From NCBI RefSeq assembly GCF_049801095.1, contig NZ_JBNAGH010000009.1, positions 1-64,000 of the forward strand: a stretch of 64,000 nt of DNA, read 5' to 3'. Made by a program: the position numbers and the translations under genes. The notes beneath the pieces were generated by a model. That model saw only the letters and a program-made list of their open reading frames with translations, had not been told where the DNA came from and did not search any database. Below, piece after piece: positions 23,551-32,358 of the stretch (positions within the stretch are counted from its first letter, which is position 1; every line of letters begins with the position of its first letter). This stretch comes from Dinoroseobacter sp049801095 (GTDB lineage Bacteria; Pseudomonadota; Alphaproteobacteria; Rhodobacterales; Rhodobacteraceae).

Positions 23551-25467
23551 TTAGCCCTGTTTCCGGTCGTCCAGATCTTCGAAATCTGCGTCCACGATGT
23601 CGTCATCCACGTCGCGCGGCTCGTCCGCGCCTTCGGGCGCATCTTCGCCCGCCGCTTCCTGCTGCGACTTGTAGATCGCTTCGCCGAGCTTCATGGCCGC
23701 GTCGGTCACGTTCTGAATGCCCGACTTGATCTTGCCGGCATCGTCGGTCTCGAGCACTTCCTTGAGCGCAGAGACGGCCAGCTCGATCGCCTCGACCGTG
23801 GACGGATCCACCTTGTCGCCATGCTCTTCGAGGGATTTCTCCGTCGAATGCACGAGGCTTTCGGCCTGGTTTTTGGTCTCGACCAGCTCCTTGCGCTCTT
23901 TGTCCGCGTCGGCATTCGCCTCGGCATCGCGCACCATCTGATCGATCTCTTCGTCCGACAGACCGCCAGAGGCCTGGATCGTGATCTTCTGCTCCTTGCC
24001 GGTCCCTTTGTCCTTGGCGGACACGGAGACGATGCCGTTCGCGTCGATATCGAAGGTCACTTCGATCTGCGGCAGGCCCCGGGGCGCGGGTGGGATATCC
24101 TCGAGGTTGAACTGGCCGAGCATCTTGTTGTCGGCCGCCATCTCGCGTTCCCCCTGGAAGACCCGGATGGTCACAGCGTTCTGGTTGTCCTCGGCGGTCG
24201 AGAAGACCTGAGACTTCTTGGTCGGGATGGTCGTGTTGCGGTCGATCAGGCGGGTGAACACGCCGCCCAGCGTCTCGATCCCCAGCGACAGCGGGGTCAC
24301 GTCGAGAAGAACCACGTCCTTCACATCGCCCTGCAGAACACCGGCCTGGATCGCGGCGCCCATGGCCACAACCTCATCCGGGTTCACACCCTTATGGGGG
24401 TCCTTGCCGAAGAATTTCGAAACTTCCTCGATCACGCGCGGCATGCGGGTCATCCCGCCGACCAGCACGACCTCATCGATCTCGGAGGTGCTCAGCCCGG
24501 CATCCTTCAGCGCGTCCTTGCACGGCTTGAGAGACGCCTTGATCAGGTCACCCACGAGGCTTTCCAGCTTGGCCCGGGTCAGCTTCATGACCATGTGCAG
24601 CGGCTGACCGCCATTCGGATCCATGGAGATGAACGGCTGGTTGATCTCGGTCTGGGTCGACGAGCTGAGCTCGATCTTGGCTTTCTCCGCGGCCTCTTTC
24701 AGGCGCTGCAGAGCCATCTTGTCCTTGGTCAGATCGACGCCGTGCTCTTTCTTGAATTCGTCCGCCAGGTAGTTGACGATCCGCATGTCGAAGTCTTCAC
24801 CGCCAAGGAACGTGTCGCCATTGGTGGATTTCACTTCGAAGAGACCATCATCGATCTCGAGGATCGTTATGTCGAACGTCCCGCCGCCGAGGTCATAGAC
24901 CGCGATCGTCTGGGTTTCGGACTTGTCGAGACCATAGGCCAGCGCGGCGGCGGTCGGTTCGTTGATGATCCGCAGAACCTCGAGACCGGCGATCTTGCCC
25001 GCATCCTTGGTGGCCTGACGCTGGGCGTCGTTGAAATACGCAGGAACGGTGATCACCGCCTGGGTCACGTCCTCGCCCAGATAGCTCTCGGCGGTTTCCT
25101 TCATCTTCTGCAGGATGAGGGCAGAGACCTGCGCGGGAGAGAAGTTCTCACCCTGCACGCCCACCCAGGCATCGCCATTGCCGCCATTGACGACCGCGTA
25201 GGGCAGGTTCTTTTTGTCTTTTTCCAGATCTGCGTCGTCGAACCGGCGCCCGATCAGGCGCTTCACACCGAAGACGGTGTTTTCGGGGTTCGTGACAGCC
25301 TGGCGCTTGGCGGGCTGACCCACGAGCCGCTCATCGTCGGTATAACCGACAATCGAGGGCGTGGTGCGCGCGCCTTCCGAGTTTTCGATGACCCGCGGTT
25401 GCGAGCCGTCCATGATGGCAACACAGGAGTTCGTGGTGCCGAGGTCGATACCAATGACTTTGCCCAT
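23551..25467 (-). CDS. dnaK: Chaperone DnaK (Hsp70)
   Basis: A 638-aa Hsp70. It begins MGKVIGIDLGTTNSCVAI; the frame is open upstream, but this conserved N-terminus fixes the start at 25467. IAVYDLGGGTFDITILEID and VVLVGGMTRMP are Hsp70 signatures; the C-terminal lid ends in an acidic tail (DVDDDIVDADFEDLDD). A sigma-32-type promoter lies about 110 bp upstream. Confidence 0.98.
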   Translation of the reverse strand: MGKVIGIDLGTTNSCVAIMDGSQPRVIENSEGARTTPSIVGYTDDERLVGQPAKRQAVTNPENTVFGVKRLIGRRFDDADLEKDKKNLPYAVVNGGNGDAWVGVQGENFSPAQVSALILQKMKETAESYLGEDVTQAVITVPAYFNDAQRQATKDAGKIAGLEVLRIINEPTAAALAYGLDKSETQTIAVYDLGGGTFDITILEIDDGLFEVKSTNGDTFLGGEDFDMRIVNYLADEFKKEHGVDLTKDKMALQRLKEAAEKAKIELSSSTQTEINQPFISMDPNGGQPLHMVMKLTRAKLESLVGDLIKASLKPCKDALKDAGLSTSEIDEVVLVGGMTRMPRVIEEVSKFFGKDPHKGVNPDEVVAMGAAIQAGVLQGDVKDVVLLDVTPLSLGIETLGGVFTRLIDRNTTIPTKKSQVFSTAEDNQNAVTIRVFQGEREMAADNKMLGQFNLEDIPPAPRGLPQIEVTFDIDANGIVSVSAKDKGTGKEQKITIQASGGLSDEEIDQMVRDAEANADADKERKELVETKNQAESLVHSTEKSLEEHGDKVDPSTVEAIELAVSALKEVLETDDAGKIKSGIQNVTDAAMKLGEAIYKSQQEAAGEDAPEGADEPRDVDDDIVDADFEDLDDRKQG

Positions 25468-25575
25468 TGCTATAGTCCCTTTCGTCGTGGCGATAGTTGA
25501 GAGACAAGATCCGTACGCGGCCTCTCGTCTCCGATCCCAAGAAAGATCACGGGGCCCGCGATCAACGTCTCGGCG

Positions 25576-25605
25576 TATATAAGGAGGGGGGTGCACCCCT
25601 GCAAG
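25576..25605 (-). promoter_or_regulatory. Heat-shock (RpoH/sigma-32) promoter of dnaK
   Basis: Read on the minus strand, CTTG (25605-25602) is followed after 18 bp by CTTATATA (25583-25576). This fits the alphaproteobacterial RpoH consensus CTTG-N17/18-CYTATNT. It lies between dnaK and the divergent alkB gene, whose start is only 29 bp from the promoter's outer edge. Confidence 0.8.
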
Positions 25606-25633
25606 CGTCCCGGCGGCATCTGGAGGGATTGAA

Positions 25634-26269
25634 ATGGACAAATCGCGGCAAGATGTCCGGATCCCGGCCCCGGACCTGTGGTTGCGGGGGGTTGCGATCC
25701 ATTCCGGCTTCCTGGATCGGGCCGCGCAGGAGGCGATGGTCGCCGATTTGCGTGCGGTGGCGCAGGTCGTGCCCTTTCAGCGCATGATCACCCCGTCCGG
25801 GCGGCGCATGTCCGTGCGGATGACGGCGGCGGGGCAGTTTGGCTGGGTGTCGGATCGGCAGGGCTATCGCTATGCGCGGACGCATCTGAACGGCACGCCC
25901 TGGCCCGCGATTCCCCCGCGTATCCTGTCGGTCTGGGAGGCGGTTTCGGGCAGCGCCCGGACCCCGGAATGCTGTCTGATCAACTTCTATGATGCGCAAG
26001 CCAGGATGGGTCTGCATCAGGACAATGACGAGGCGGATCTTGCGGAGCCCGTGGTCTCGATCTCTCTCGGGGATTCGGGGCGGTTCCGCGTGGGTGCCGA
26101 GACAAAGGGCGGCTCGACAGAATCCCTTTGGCTCAATTCCGGGGATGTGGCGGTGATGGGCGGGGCGGCACGTCTGATCCATCACGGGGTTGATCGGATC
26201 AAGGCCGGCAGTTCGACGCTCCTGCCCGATGGCGGGCGGATCAACATCACCCTGCGCGTCGTGACCTGA
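25634..26269 (+). CDS. alkB: AlkB-family 2-oxoglutarate/Fe(II) DNA dealkylase
   Basis: A 211-aa dioxygenase that removes alkyl groups from DNA or RNA bases by oxidation. Iron ligands are visible as H-x-D in MGLHQDNDEADL and the distal H in ARLIHHGVDRI; the arginine in RINITLRVV binds 2-oxoglutarate. INFYDAQARMG is the nucleotide-recognition region. GGAGGG seven bases before the ATG supports the start. It is divergent from dnaK. Confidence 0.93.
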   Translation: MDKSRQDVRIPAPDLWLRGVAIHSGFLDRAAQEAMVADLRAVAQVVPFQRMITPSGRRMSVRMTAAGQFGWVSDRQGYRYARTHLNGTPWPAIPPRILSVWEAVSGSARTPECCLINFYDAQARMGLHQDNDEADLAEPVVSISLGDSGRFRVGAETKGGSTESLWLNSGDVAVMGGAARLIHHGVDRIKAGSSTLLPDGGRINITLRVVT

Positions 26270-26279
26270 GCGCGCGGTG

Positions 26280-27104
26280 CTAACGCGCGGCACTCCAACT
26301 GATCGAGGCACGGCGGCGGGTATAAAACTCCCCCATCAGGCCAATCATCATGCAACCGACCATGATCCAGAACGGGTATTCCAGATTGGTGTGCCGGGGC
26401 GTGTAGTTCAGAAACACGTAGCCGCGCATCTGATCGATCAAATGAAACAGCGGATTCCAGGCAAAGAGCGGCAGCATGAAAGCCGGTAGCGTGTTGGCCA
26501 CGAACATCTTGCCGCTGGCAAACATGTTCACCCGGCTGAAGATCGTCTGGATCATCTTCGTTCCGTTTGGGGCCCAGGGCTTGGCGGCCAGGAACACCAT
26601 GCCGAGCGCCGCCCCACCGGTCCAGGCCAGCAGCATGACCTTGGCCGCGCCGCCGGGATCGTGGATCGCCACATTATGGGTCACAAGCTGATACCCGGTC
26701 AGGATCACGAGAACCGACATCGCCTGAATATAGAGACTGCTCAGCGCCGCCGCGCCAATCGCAACCATCGTGTTCATCGTGGGGTGCTTCATCATGGGCG
26801 AGGCGGGTCCCTCGGACCCGAACACCGCCCCCATCGTCTTGGTGAAGGTCATGAACAGGAAGACCCCGCTCAGGACATACATCATGAAATCCCCGCGCAG
26901 ACCCGCGCCGCGGACGCCCAGCAGTTGAAAGATCACATAGAAGGCGACCACGAAAACAATGGTCTGGAACAGGTTGATAAAAAGGCTCACCAGGGCATTG
27001 CCATGGGTCTTGCGCACCGAGCGCACCGTCGCGTGATAGATCAGCGACAGCGTCCGATACGCGGTCGCAAAGGAGTTGGTAGATCTTTCTTCGACGCGAA
27101 ACAC
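26280..27104 (-). CDS. ABC-2 type polysaccharide/polyol-phosphate export permease
   Basis: About 274 aa with six hydrophobic segments, resembling the KpsM/Wzm permease family. It contains typical patterns such as WNPLFHLIDQMRGYVFLNYTPRHTNLEYP (key part NPLFHLIDQMRGYVF). I chose GTG 27104 (VFRVEERSTNSFATAYRTL); the frame is open to a possible GTG/TTG near 27155. No ATP-binding partner is beside it, so its ATPase must be encoded elsewhere. Its neighbours cysQ, kdsB and the glycosyltransferases suggest a role in exporting a surface glycan. Confidence 0.83.
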   Translation of the reverse strand: MFRVEERSTNSFATAYRTLSLIYHATVRSVRKTHGNALVSLFINLFQTIVFVVAFYVIFQLLGVRGAGLRGDFMMYVLSGVFLFMTFTKTMGAVFGSEGPASPMMKHPTMNTMVAIGAAALSSLYIQAMSVLVILTGYQLVTHNVAIHDPGGAAKVMLLAWTGGAALGMVFLAAKPWAPNGTKMIQTIFSRVNMFASGKMFVANTLPAFMLPLFAWNPLFHLIDQMRGYVFLNYTPRHTNLEYPFWIMVGCMMIGLMGEFYTRRRASISWSAAR

Positions 27105-27247
27105 GACAGCCTGAACCGTTTCTTTGGAGTGACACCTTGTCCGACAGAACAACACAATGGTTGCGGATCATTTAACCGGGAAGCATAGAAAATTCAGGTC
27201 AATGGGCAACCGCGCGCCTGCGCCGGGGTGAGCCATAGGAGAGTATC

Positions 27248-28045
27248 ATGGATTTTGACGCAGTTATTCCCGTTCTACGCAAGCTTTCGCTGGAGGCGGG
27301 CGACGCCATCATGGAGATCTATGGCTCCGAAGATTTCGACGTCCGGTCCAAGTCCGATGACAGCCCGGTGACGGCTGCCGATGAGGCCGCCGATGCGCTG
27401 ATCTCGGCAGGGCTCGCTGCGGCCTTTCCGGATGTCCTGACGGTGACGGAGGAGCAGGCCGCTTCCCACAGTCAGACCGCCGGGTCGTTCTTCATCGTCG
27501 ATCCGCTGGATGGCACCAAGGAATTCGTCCATCGCCGCGGGGATTTCACGGTCAATATCGCCTATGTCGAGGATGGTACGCCCGTGCGCGGGGTGGTCTA
27601 TGCGCCCGCCAAGGGGCGGCTTTTCTACACCTTGGCCGATGGCCAGACGGTCGAGGAAACCGGACCTTTCGACAAGGATCAGCCGGGAGAGACAAAGCCC
27701 CTCTCTGTGAGCGCGCCGGACAATGCGGCTCTTATGGTGGTGGCGTCAAAATCCCACCGGGATCAGGCAACCGACGACTATATCGGCCAGTACGGCGTGC
27801 GGGACATGACCTCGGCGGGCTCCTCGCTGAAATTCTGCCTTGTGGCCACGGGGGAAGCGGATCTCTATCCCCGTCTGGGGCGCACCATGGAGTGGGACAC
27901 TGCCGCAGGGCACGCGGTTCTGCTCGGCGCAGGCGGGCAGGTCGTGCGGTTCGATGATCACACGCCGCTCAGCTATGGCAAGGACGGCTACGCCAATCCG
28001 TTCTTCATCGCCTACGCTCCGGGCGTGGAACTCAAGAGCGCTTGA
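27248..28045 (+). CDS. cysQ: 3'(2'),5'-bisphosphate nucleotidase CysQ
   Basis: A 265-aa inositol-monophosphatase-superfamily enzyme that hydrolyses 3'-phosphoadenosine 5'-phosphate (PAP), the by-product of PAPS-dependent sulfotransfer or sulfate reduction. The metal motif DPLDGTKEFVHRRGDFTVNI (D-P-L-D-G-T) and the second motif WDTAAGHAVLLGAGG are present. AGGAGAG lies before the ATG. It overlaps kdsB by one base (TGATG). A sulfotransferase-like gene lies downstream in the same cluster, which would need PAP removal. Confidence 0.9.
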   Translation: MDFDAVIPVLRKLSLEAGDAIMEIYGSEDFDVRSKSDDSPVTAADEAADALISAGLAAAFPDVLTVTEEQAASHSQTAGSFFIVDPLDGTKEFVHRRGDFTVNIAYVEDGTPVRGVVYAPAKGRLFYTLADGQTVEETGPFDKDQPGETKPLSVSAPDNAALMVVASKSHRDQATDDYIGQYGVRDMTSAGSSLKFCLVATGEADLYPRLGRTMEWDTAAGHAVLLGAGGQVVRFDDHTPLSYGKDGYANPFFIAYAPGVELKSA

Positions 28046-28845
28046 TGTCTGTTCTGGTTGTCATCCCGGCGCGCTATCCCTCGGTTCGTTATCCCGGCAA
28101 GCCGCTGGTGGAACTGCGCGGCGCCACGGGCGTCTCGCGCTCTCTGATCCGGCGGAGCTGGGATGCCGCCCAGGCCGCCGAGGGGGTGGACCGCGTGGTG
28201 ATCGCCACGGATGACACCCGCATTCAGGAGCATGCAGAGGCTTTCGGCGCCGAGGTCGTGATGACCTCCGACACCTGCCGGAACGGGACCGAGCGCTGCG
28301 CCGAAGCCATTCAGCGGATGAACATCACGCCGGAAATCGTCGTGAACCTGCAAGGTGACGCGCCCCTGACCCCGGCCTGGTTCGTGGCGGATCTGGTGGC
28401 GGGACTGCGCGCCGCGCCCGATGCGTCGCTGGCCACGCCTGTGCTGCGTTGCGACGGGGCAGCGCTTTCGGGGTTCCTCGAAGACCGTCGCGCGGGACGC
28501 GTGGGCGGCACCACGGCGGTCTTTGATCGCAACAATCACGGGCTCTATTTCTCCAAGGAAGTGGTGCCCTACACCACAACCGACTACCCCGCCGATGACC
28601 CGACCCCGGTTTTCCACCATGTAGGCCTCTATGCCTATCGTCCCGACGCGCTTGTCGCCTATGGCACCTGGCCGGTCGGACCGCTCGAGACCCTCGAAGG
28701 GCTCGAACAGCTGCGCTTTCTCGAGAATGGGCACACGGTGCTCTGTGTCGAGGTGGAGGGACGGGGCCGTGCCTTCTGGGAGCTGAACAACCCCGAGGAT
28801 GTGCCGCGGATCGAGGCGATGCTGGCGCAGATGGGTCAAGAGTGA
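28045..28845 (+). CDS. kdsB: 3-deoxy-manno-octulosonate cytidylyltransferase
   Basis: A 266-aa enzyme that makes CMP-Kdo from CTP and Kdo. MSVLVVIPARYPSVRYPGKPL is the N-terminal nucleotide-binding motif, and VVNLQGDAPLTP and FHHVGLYAYRPDAL are family motifs. The ATG overlaps the cysQ stop, and the stop overlaps the next gene's GTG. Some Kdo-type capsule clusters carry a dedicated kdsB, and this context fits that. kdsD for Kdo synthesis is at 40898. Confidence 0.9.
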   Translation: MSVLVVIPARYPSVRYPGKPLVELRGATGVSRSLIRRSWDAAQAAEGVDRVVIATDDTRIQEHAEAFGAEVVMTSDTCRNGTERCAEAIQRMNITPEIVVNLQGDAPLTPAWFVADLVAGLRAAPDASLATPVLRCDGAALSGFLEDRRAGRVGGTTAVFDRNNHGLYFSKEVVPYTTTDYPADDPTPVFHHVGLYAYRPDALVAYGTWPVGPLETLEGLEQLRFLENGHTVLCVEVEGRGRAFWELNNPEDVPRIEAMLAQMGQE

Positions 28846-30122
28846 TCCCCGAGGCCAGCGTCGTTATTACCAGCCGCGGACGGGGCCCACACCTCGCCCG
28901 CTGCCTGCAAGCGCTGTCCTTTCAAACCTGCCCGGCCTTCGAACTCATCATCGTCGGAGACACCTCCGCGCGCCGCGCCGTGTCCGAAGGGCCGGGCATG
29001 CCTGCCGTGACTTTCGTGCCCTTTGACGAGGCGAACGCCGCCGCCGCGCGCAATGCCGGGATCGCGATTGCCTCGGCACCCTATGTGGCGTTTCTGGATG
29101 ATCGGGCGGTGGCCGAGCCCTGCTGGCTTGAGAACCTCCTAAAGGCGCTGCGCGTGCCCGGGGTCGTGCTCGCATCGGGCTATGTCCGCGGCCCGGACGG
29201 TGTCGGGTTCCAATGGCAGGGGGAGTGGCTGTCGACCGATGGCACCTCCGCGCCCATGACGCCGGTTCCGGAGGAGGCCGGGATCCTCGCGCCAGGGTCC
29301 GGGCGTGTGCCCGGAGGGGCGGAGGCAAATTTTGCCGTTCTGCGTCAGGCCGTGCGCCGGATCGGCGGCTTTGATCCCCGGTTGCGGGACCATCTGAGCG
29401 CGCGGGATCTGGTCCTGCGCCTCGTGGCCGGGGACGGGCAGATCGCCTATGCACCGCAGGCTCAGGTGATCCATGCGCCGAGCTCGGTGGGCCCTGAGCC
29501 CTCGCTCCCCGGGCCACAGGCGCTGTTCGAGCTTGGCCGCTCGGTTGCGATCTTTGCGCAGTCCCATGCCCGCCATGGACCGGCGGTTGCGATTCGCGCC
29601 CATAGGCTGGCCCAGCAACTCGACCTTGCGCGCGCGATGGTGTCCGGGCGTCTCTATCCGGATGAGGTCTGGGGACGGATGAAGGGATTCGATCGCGGGG
29701 CCGCCGAAGGGCAGGCCGAGGCTGAAACCAAACCCGGCCCGAGCAAGATGCAGGACCTGCCCGCCGCGCCTGAGCACAAACCCGCCGCCCGGATGTTCAT
29801 GGCGCGCCGCGACGACGATCCGGCCCTATCGCCGGTTTGGGTCACCTCTCCGCGATTTGAGATGCCCGGAGCCTTCGCACGTGCAGAAAAACAAGCTCAA
29901 AAAGGCCGCATGGTGACATTGATCACTGCGGCTGGGCGCCGAAAGCCTGGCAGTGTCCGCTTCCACATGCCGGGAGTGTGGGTCCACGAGTTGCCCGATT
30001 CTATCTGGCAATCAGCAAGTTCTCGCCGCATTTCCGACGGAGTTTACAAAGACTACTCGGGTATCCGTATAAGGGGCGTACCAACGTCCGAGGACGCTGG
30101 CGTAGAGTTGGACGTGGATTAA
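28842..30122 (+). CDS. Family 2 glycosyltransferase with variable C-terminus
   Basis: A 426-aa protein starting at a GTG that overlaps the kdsB stop (GTGA). Residues 1-230 form a GT-A fold: EASVVITSRGRGPHLARCL, then AAAARNAGIAIASAPYVAFLDDRAV (FLDD is the metal-binding D-x-D-like motif). The final 150 residues are low-complexity and charged and do not resemble a known domain. It probably adds a sugar to the surface glycan made by this cluster; donor and acceptor are unknown. Confidence 0.82.
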   Translation: MIPEASVVITSRGRGPHLARCLQALSFQTCPAFELIIVGDTSARRAVSEGPGMPAVTFVPFDEANAAAARNAGIAIASAPYVAFLDDRAVAEPCWLENLLKALRVPGVVLASGYVRGPDGVGFQWQGEWLSTDGTSAPMTPVPEEAGILAPGSGRVPGGAEANFAVLRQAVRRIGGFDPRLRDHLSARDLVLRLVAGDGQIAYAPQAQVIHAPSSVGPEPSLPGPQALFELGRSVAIFAQSHARHGPAVAIRAHRLAQQLDLARAMVSGRLYPDEVWGRMKGFDRGAAEGQAEAETKPGPSKMQDLPAAPEHKPAARMFMARRDDDPALSPVWVTSPRFEMPGAFARAEKQAQKGRMVTLITAAGRRKPGSVRFHMPGVWVHELPDSIWQSASSRRISDGVYKDYSGIRIRGVPTSEDAGVELDVD

Positions 30123-30238
30123 AAATGCTGCAGTGCGACAACAGATCCGCTGTGTTGGGGGGCGAAAGGTTGCTGTTTCTCCCCCGTGCCTTAGAAACTC
30201 TGCTATGGTGACGACAATGATTGTAATAGGGCCCGATA

Positions 30239-31132
30239 ATGTCTCGAAGTGTTAAAACCGCTGTTTTCCCTGTCGCCGGCATGGGGACTCGTTTTCTTCC
30301 TGCGACAAAATCCGTTCCGAAAGAGATCATGACCCTCGTGGATCGCCCGTTGGTGCAATACGCCATCGACGAGGCACGTGCTGCCGGGATTGAAGAATTC
30401 ATCTTTGTGACCTCGCGCGGCAAGAGCGCGCTTGAGGACTATTTCGATGCCGCACCCCAGCTTGAGCAAACGCTTGAGGACAAGGGCAAGACCGAGCTTC
30501 TGAAGACCCTGCGCAGCACGAATATGGACAGTGGCGCGATCGCCTATGTCCGTCAGACCCGCGCGCTGGGCCTGGGCCACGCGGTCTGGTGTGCCCGCCG
30601 CCTGCTTGGCAATGAGCCCTTCGCCGTCATCCTGCCCGATGATGTGATCGCCGCCGAGAAGCCCTGCCTCGCCCAGATGGTCGAAGCCTATCAGGAAACC
30701 GGCGGCAACATGGTTGCGACCATGGAAGTGCCCATGAGCAAAGCCTCTGCCTATGGCATCGTCGACGTGAAGGAGGACATGGGGTCCATCGTTCAGGTCA
30801 AGGGCATGGTCGAAAAGCCCAAGGCCGAGGACGCGCCGTCGAACCTCGCCGTGATCGGTCGCTATATTCTGAGCCCCGAAGTGCTCGACAATCTCGACAA
30901 AGGTCAGGTCGGCGCCGGTGGTGAGATCCAGCTCACCGATGCCATCGCCCATGAGATCACCGCGAACGACAATGTGTATGGCTTCCGCTTCGCCGGGCAG
31001 CGCTTCGATTGCGGCTCCAAGGCGGGCTTCCTGCAGGCCACGGTCTCCTTCGCGCTGGCCCGTCCGGACCTGGCCGATGAGCTGTCGGACTTCCTGCAAG
31101 AGCTGGCCTTCTCCCGCAAAGCGGCGCAGTAA
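30239..31132 (+). CDS. galU: UTP-glucose-1-phosphate uridylyltransferase
   Basis: A 297-aa enzyme making UDP-glucose. VAGMGTRFLPATKSVPKEI is the pyrophosphorylase signature, with ILPDDVI, IVQVKGMVEKPK and FDCGSKAGFLQA further on. It supplies UDP-glucose or UDP-glucuronate precursors for the surrounding glycosyltransferases. A 116-bp gap upstream probably holds its own promoter. Confidence 0.95.
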   Translation: MSRSVKTAVFPVAGMGTRFLPATKSVPKEIMTLVDRPLVQYAIDEARAAGIEEFIFVTSRGKSALEDYFDAAPQLEQTLEDKGKTELLKTLRSTNMDSGAIAYVRQTRALGLGHAVWCARRLLGNEPFAVILPDDVIAAEKPCLAQMVEAYQETGGNMVATMEVPMSKASAYGIVDVKEDMGSIVQVKGMVEKPKAEDAPSNLAVIGRYILSPEVLDNLDKGQVGAGGEIQLTDAIAHEITANDNVYGFRFAGQRFDCGSKAGFLQATVSFALARPDLADELSDFLQELAFSRKAAQ

Positions 31133-31161
31133 ACCCACTCCTTCTTGGCGGATGCCTTGCA

Positions 31162-31191
31162 CGCCGTGATCCTTTGGCTAGGGTCACGGCG
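31162..31191 (+). terminator. Stem-loop after galU
   Basis: CGCCGTGA (31162-31169) pairs with TCACGGCG (31184-31191). No T run follows, so termination is uncertain. Confidence 0.35.
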
Positions 31192-31214
31192 ATGGTGTTT
31201 CTGGATCCGCCCAC

Positions 31215-32273
31215 GTGACCGCGTCGCTGCGACAGGCCTATAAACTGCGCTGGAAACGGCGCGGTTTCCTCTGGCGGGCCTGGCGCAAGCGCTCCGAGCT
31301 GGTCCCGGTCGCGGATCGCACCGGGGATATCCCGCAAGAGGGCGTGCTCTGCTTTGCCTGTCTCAGGAACGAGGCGGAGCGGCTGCCCTATTGGCTGTCC
31401 CATTATCGCGCGCTCGGGGTTTCCCATTTCCTTGTGGTCGACAATGGCAGCACCGATGGCAGTCTCGATCTTCTGAGCGCGGCGCCGGATGTCTCCGTCT
31501 GGCGCACATCCACGAGCTACAAGGCCGCCCGCTTCGGGATGGACTGGCTGACCACGCTCTTGCGGCGCCATGGCCGGGATCGCTGGTGCCTGACGGTCGA
31601 TCTCGATGAGCTGCTGGTCTATCCGGATCATGAGCACCGGCCCCTTCCGGATCTGGTTGCCGAGCTCGATCGACAAGGGCGCCGTGCCTTTGGCGCTTTG
31701 ATGGTGGAGCTTTATCCCAAAGGTCCTCTGGGTGCGCAGTCCTACAGTCCGGGGCAGGATCCGACCCAGATCCTGAGCTGGTTTGATGCCACCCCATACC
31801 GGACCACGCCGCAGCCCCATCTCAAGGCGACGCTCTATCAGGGGGGGGTGCGCGAGCGGCTCTTTTTCGGGTCCGAGCCTCGGCGAGCGCCGACCTTGAA
31901 CAAAATCCCGCTGGTCAAATGGCATTGGCGCTGGGCCTATATGAACTCCACCCATTCCCTGTTGCCGCCCAGTCTGAATGCGGTGTTCTCCACGCCTGAA
32001 AGCCCACGGCTCTCGGGCGCTTTGCTCCACACCAAGTTCCTGCCATCGGTCGTGGCCCGCTCTGCGGAAGAGAAAGCGCGGCAGGAGCATTTCGGGGAGA
32101 GCGCCCTCTTTGACGCCTATTACGACGGGCTGATCGCGGATCCGGATCTCTGGTGCCCTGAGTCCTGCGCCTATGAGGGTCCCGCGCAGCTCGAAGCGCT
32201 CGGCTTCATGTCCCGCAGCCCCGGTTGGGGCGATGCCCCGCCTCACATTGTGGCAAAGGCGAAGCCGCGTTAG
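31215..32273 (+). CDS. GT2-like glycosyltransferase (Glyco_tranf_2_4 type), copy 1
   Basis: A 352-aa protein from a GTG start. LCFACLRNEAERLPYWLSHYR, VSHFLVVDNGSTDGS and LTVDLDELLVYP (D-x-D metal site) define the family 2 subgroup often annotated DUF4422/Glyco_tranf_2_4-like. A basic N-terminus (KLRWKRRGFLWRAWRKR) suggests membrane-surface association. It is a paralogue of the next gene: both share the DNGS.DGS, DVDE/DLDE, DLYPKG/ELYPKG and LNKIPLVKW segments in the same order. Confidence 0.85.
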   Translation: MTASLRQAYKLRWKRRGFLWRAWRKRSELVPVADRTGDIPQEGVLCFACLRNEAERLPYWLSHYRALGVSHFLVVDNGSTDGSLDLLSAAPDVSVWRTSTSYKAARFGMDWLTTLLRRHGRDRWCLTVDLDELLVYPDHEHRPLPDLVAELDRQGRRAFGALMVELYPKGPLGAQSYSPGQDPTQILSWFDATPYRTTPQPHLKATLYQGGVRERLFFGSEPRRAPTLNKIPLVKWHWRWAYMNSTHSLLPPSLNAVFSTPESPRLSGALLHTKFLPSVVARSAEEKARQEHFGESALFDAYYDGLIADPDLWCPESCAYEGPAQLEALGFMSRSPGWGDAPPHIVAKAKPR

Positions 32274-32358
32274 GCTTCGGGTAAGAACATTAACCATATA
32301 TCTGAACCAACGCGCAGGGCGCTTGGCACCTGTCGGGCAAGGATAGGGGAGCAGGATC

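Noticed and set aside
23533..25500. 655-codon plus-strand frame opposite dnaK
   Set aside because: Shadow of dnaK; no signal for initiation and composition typical of antisense frames.
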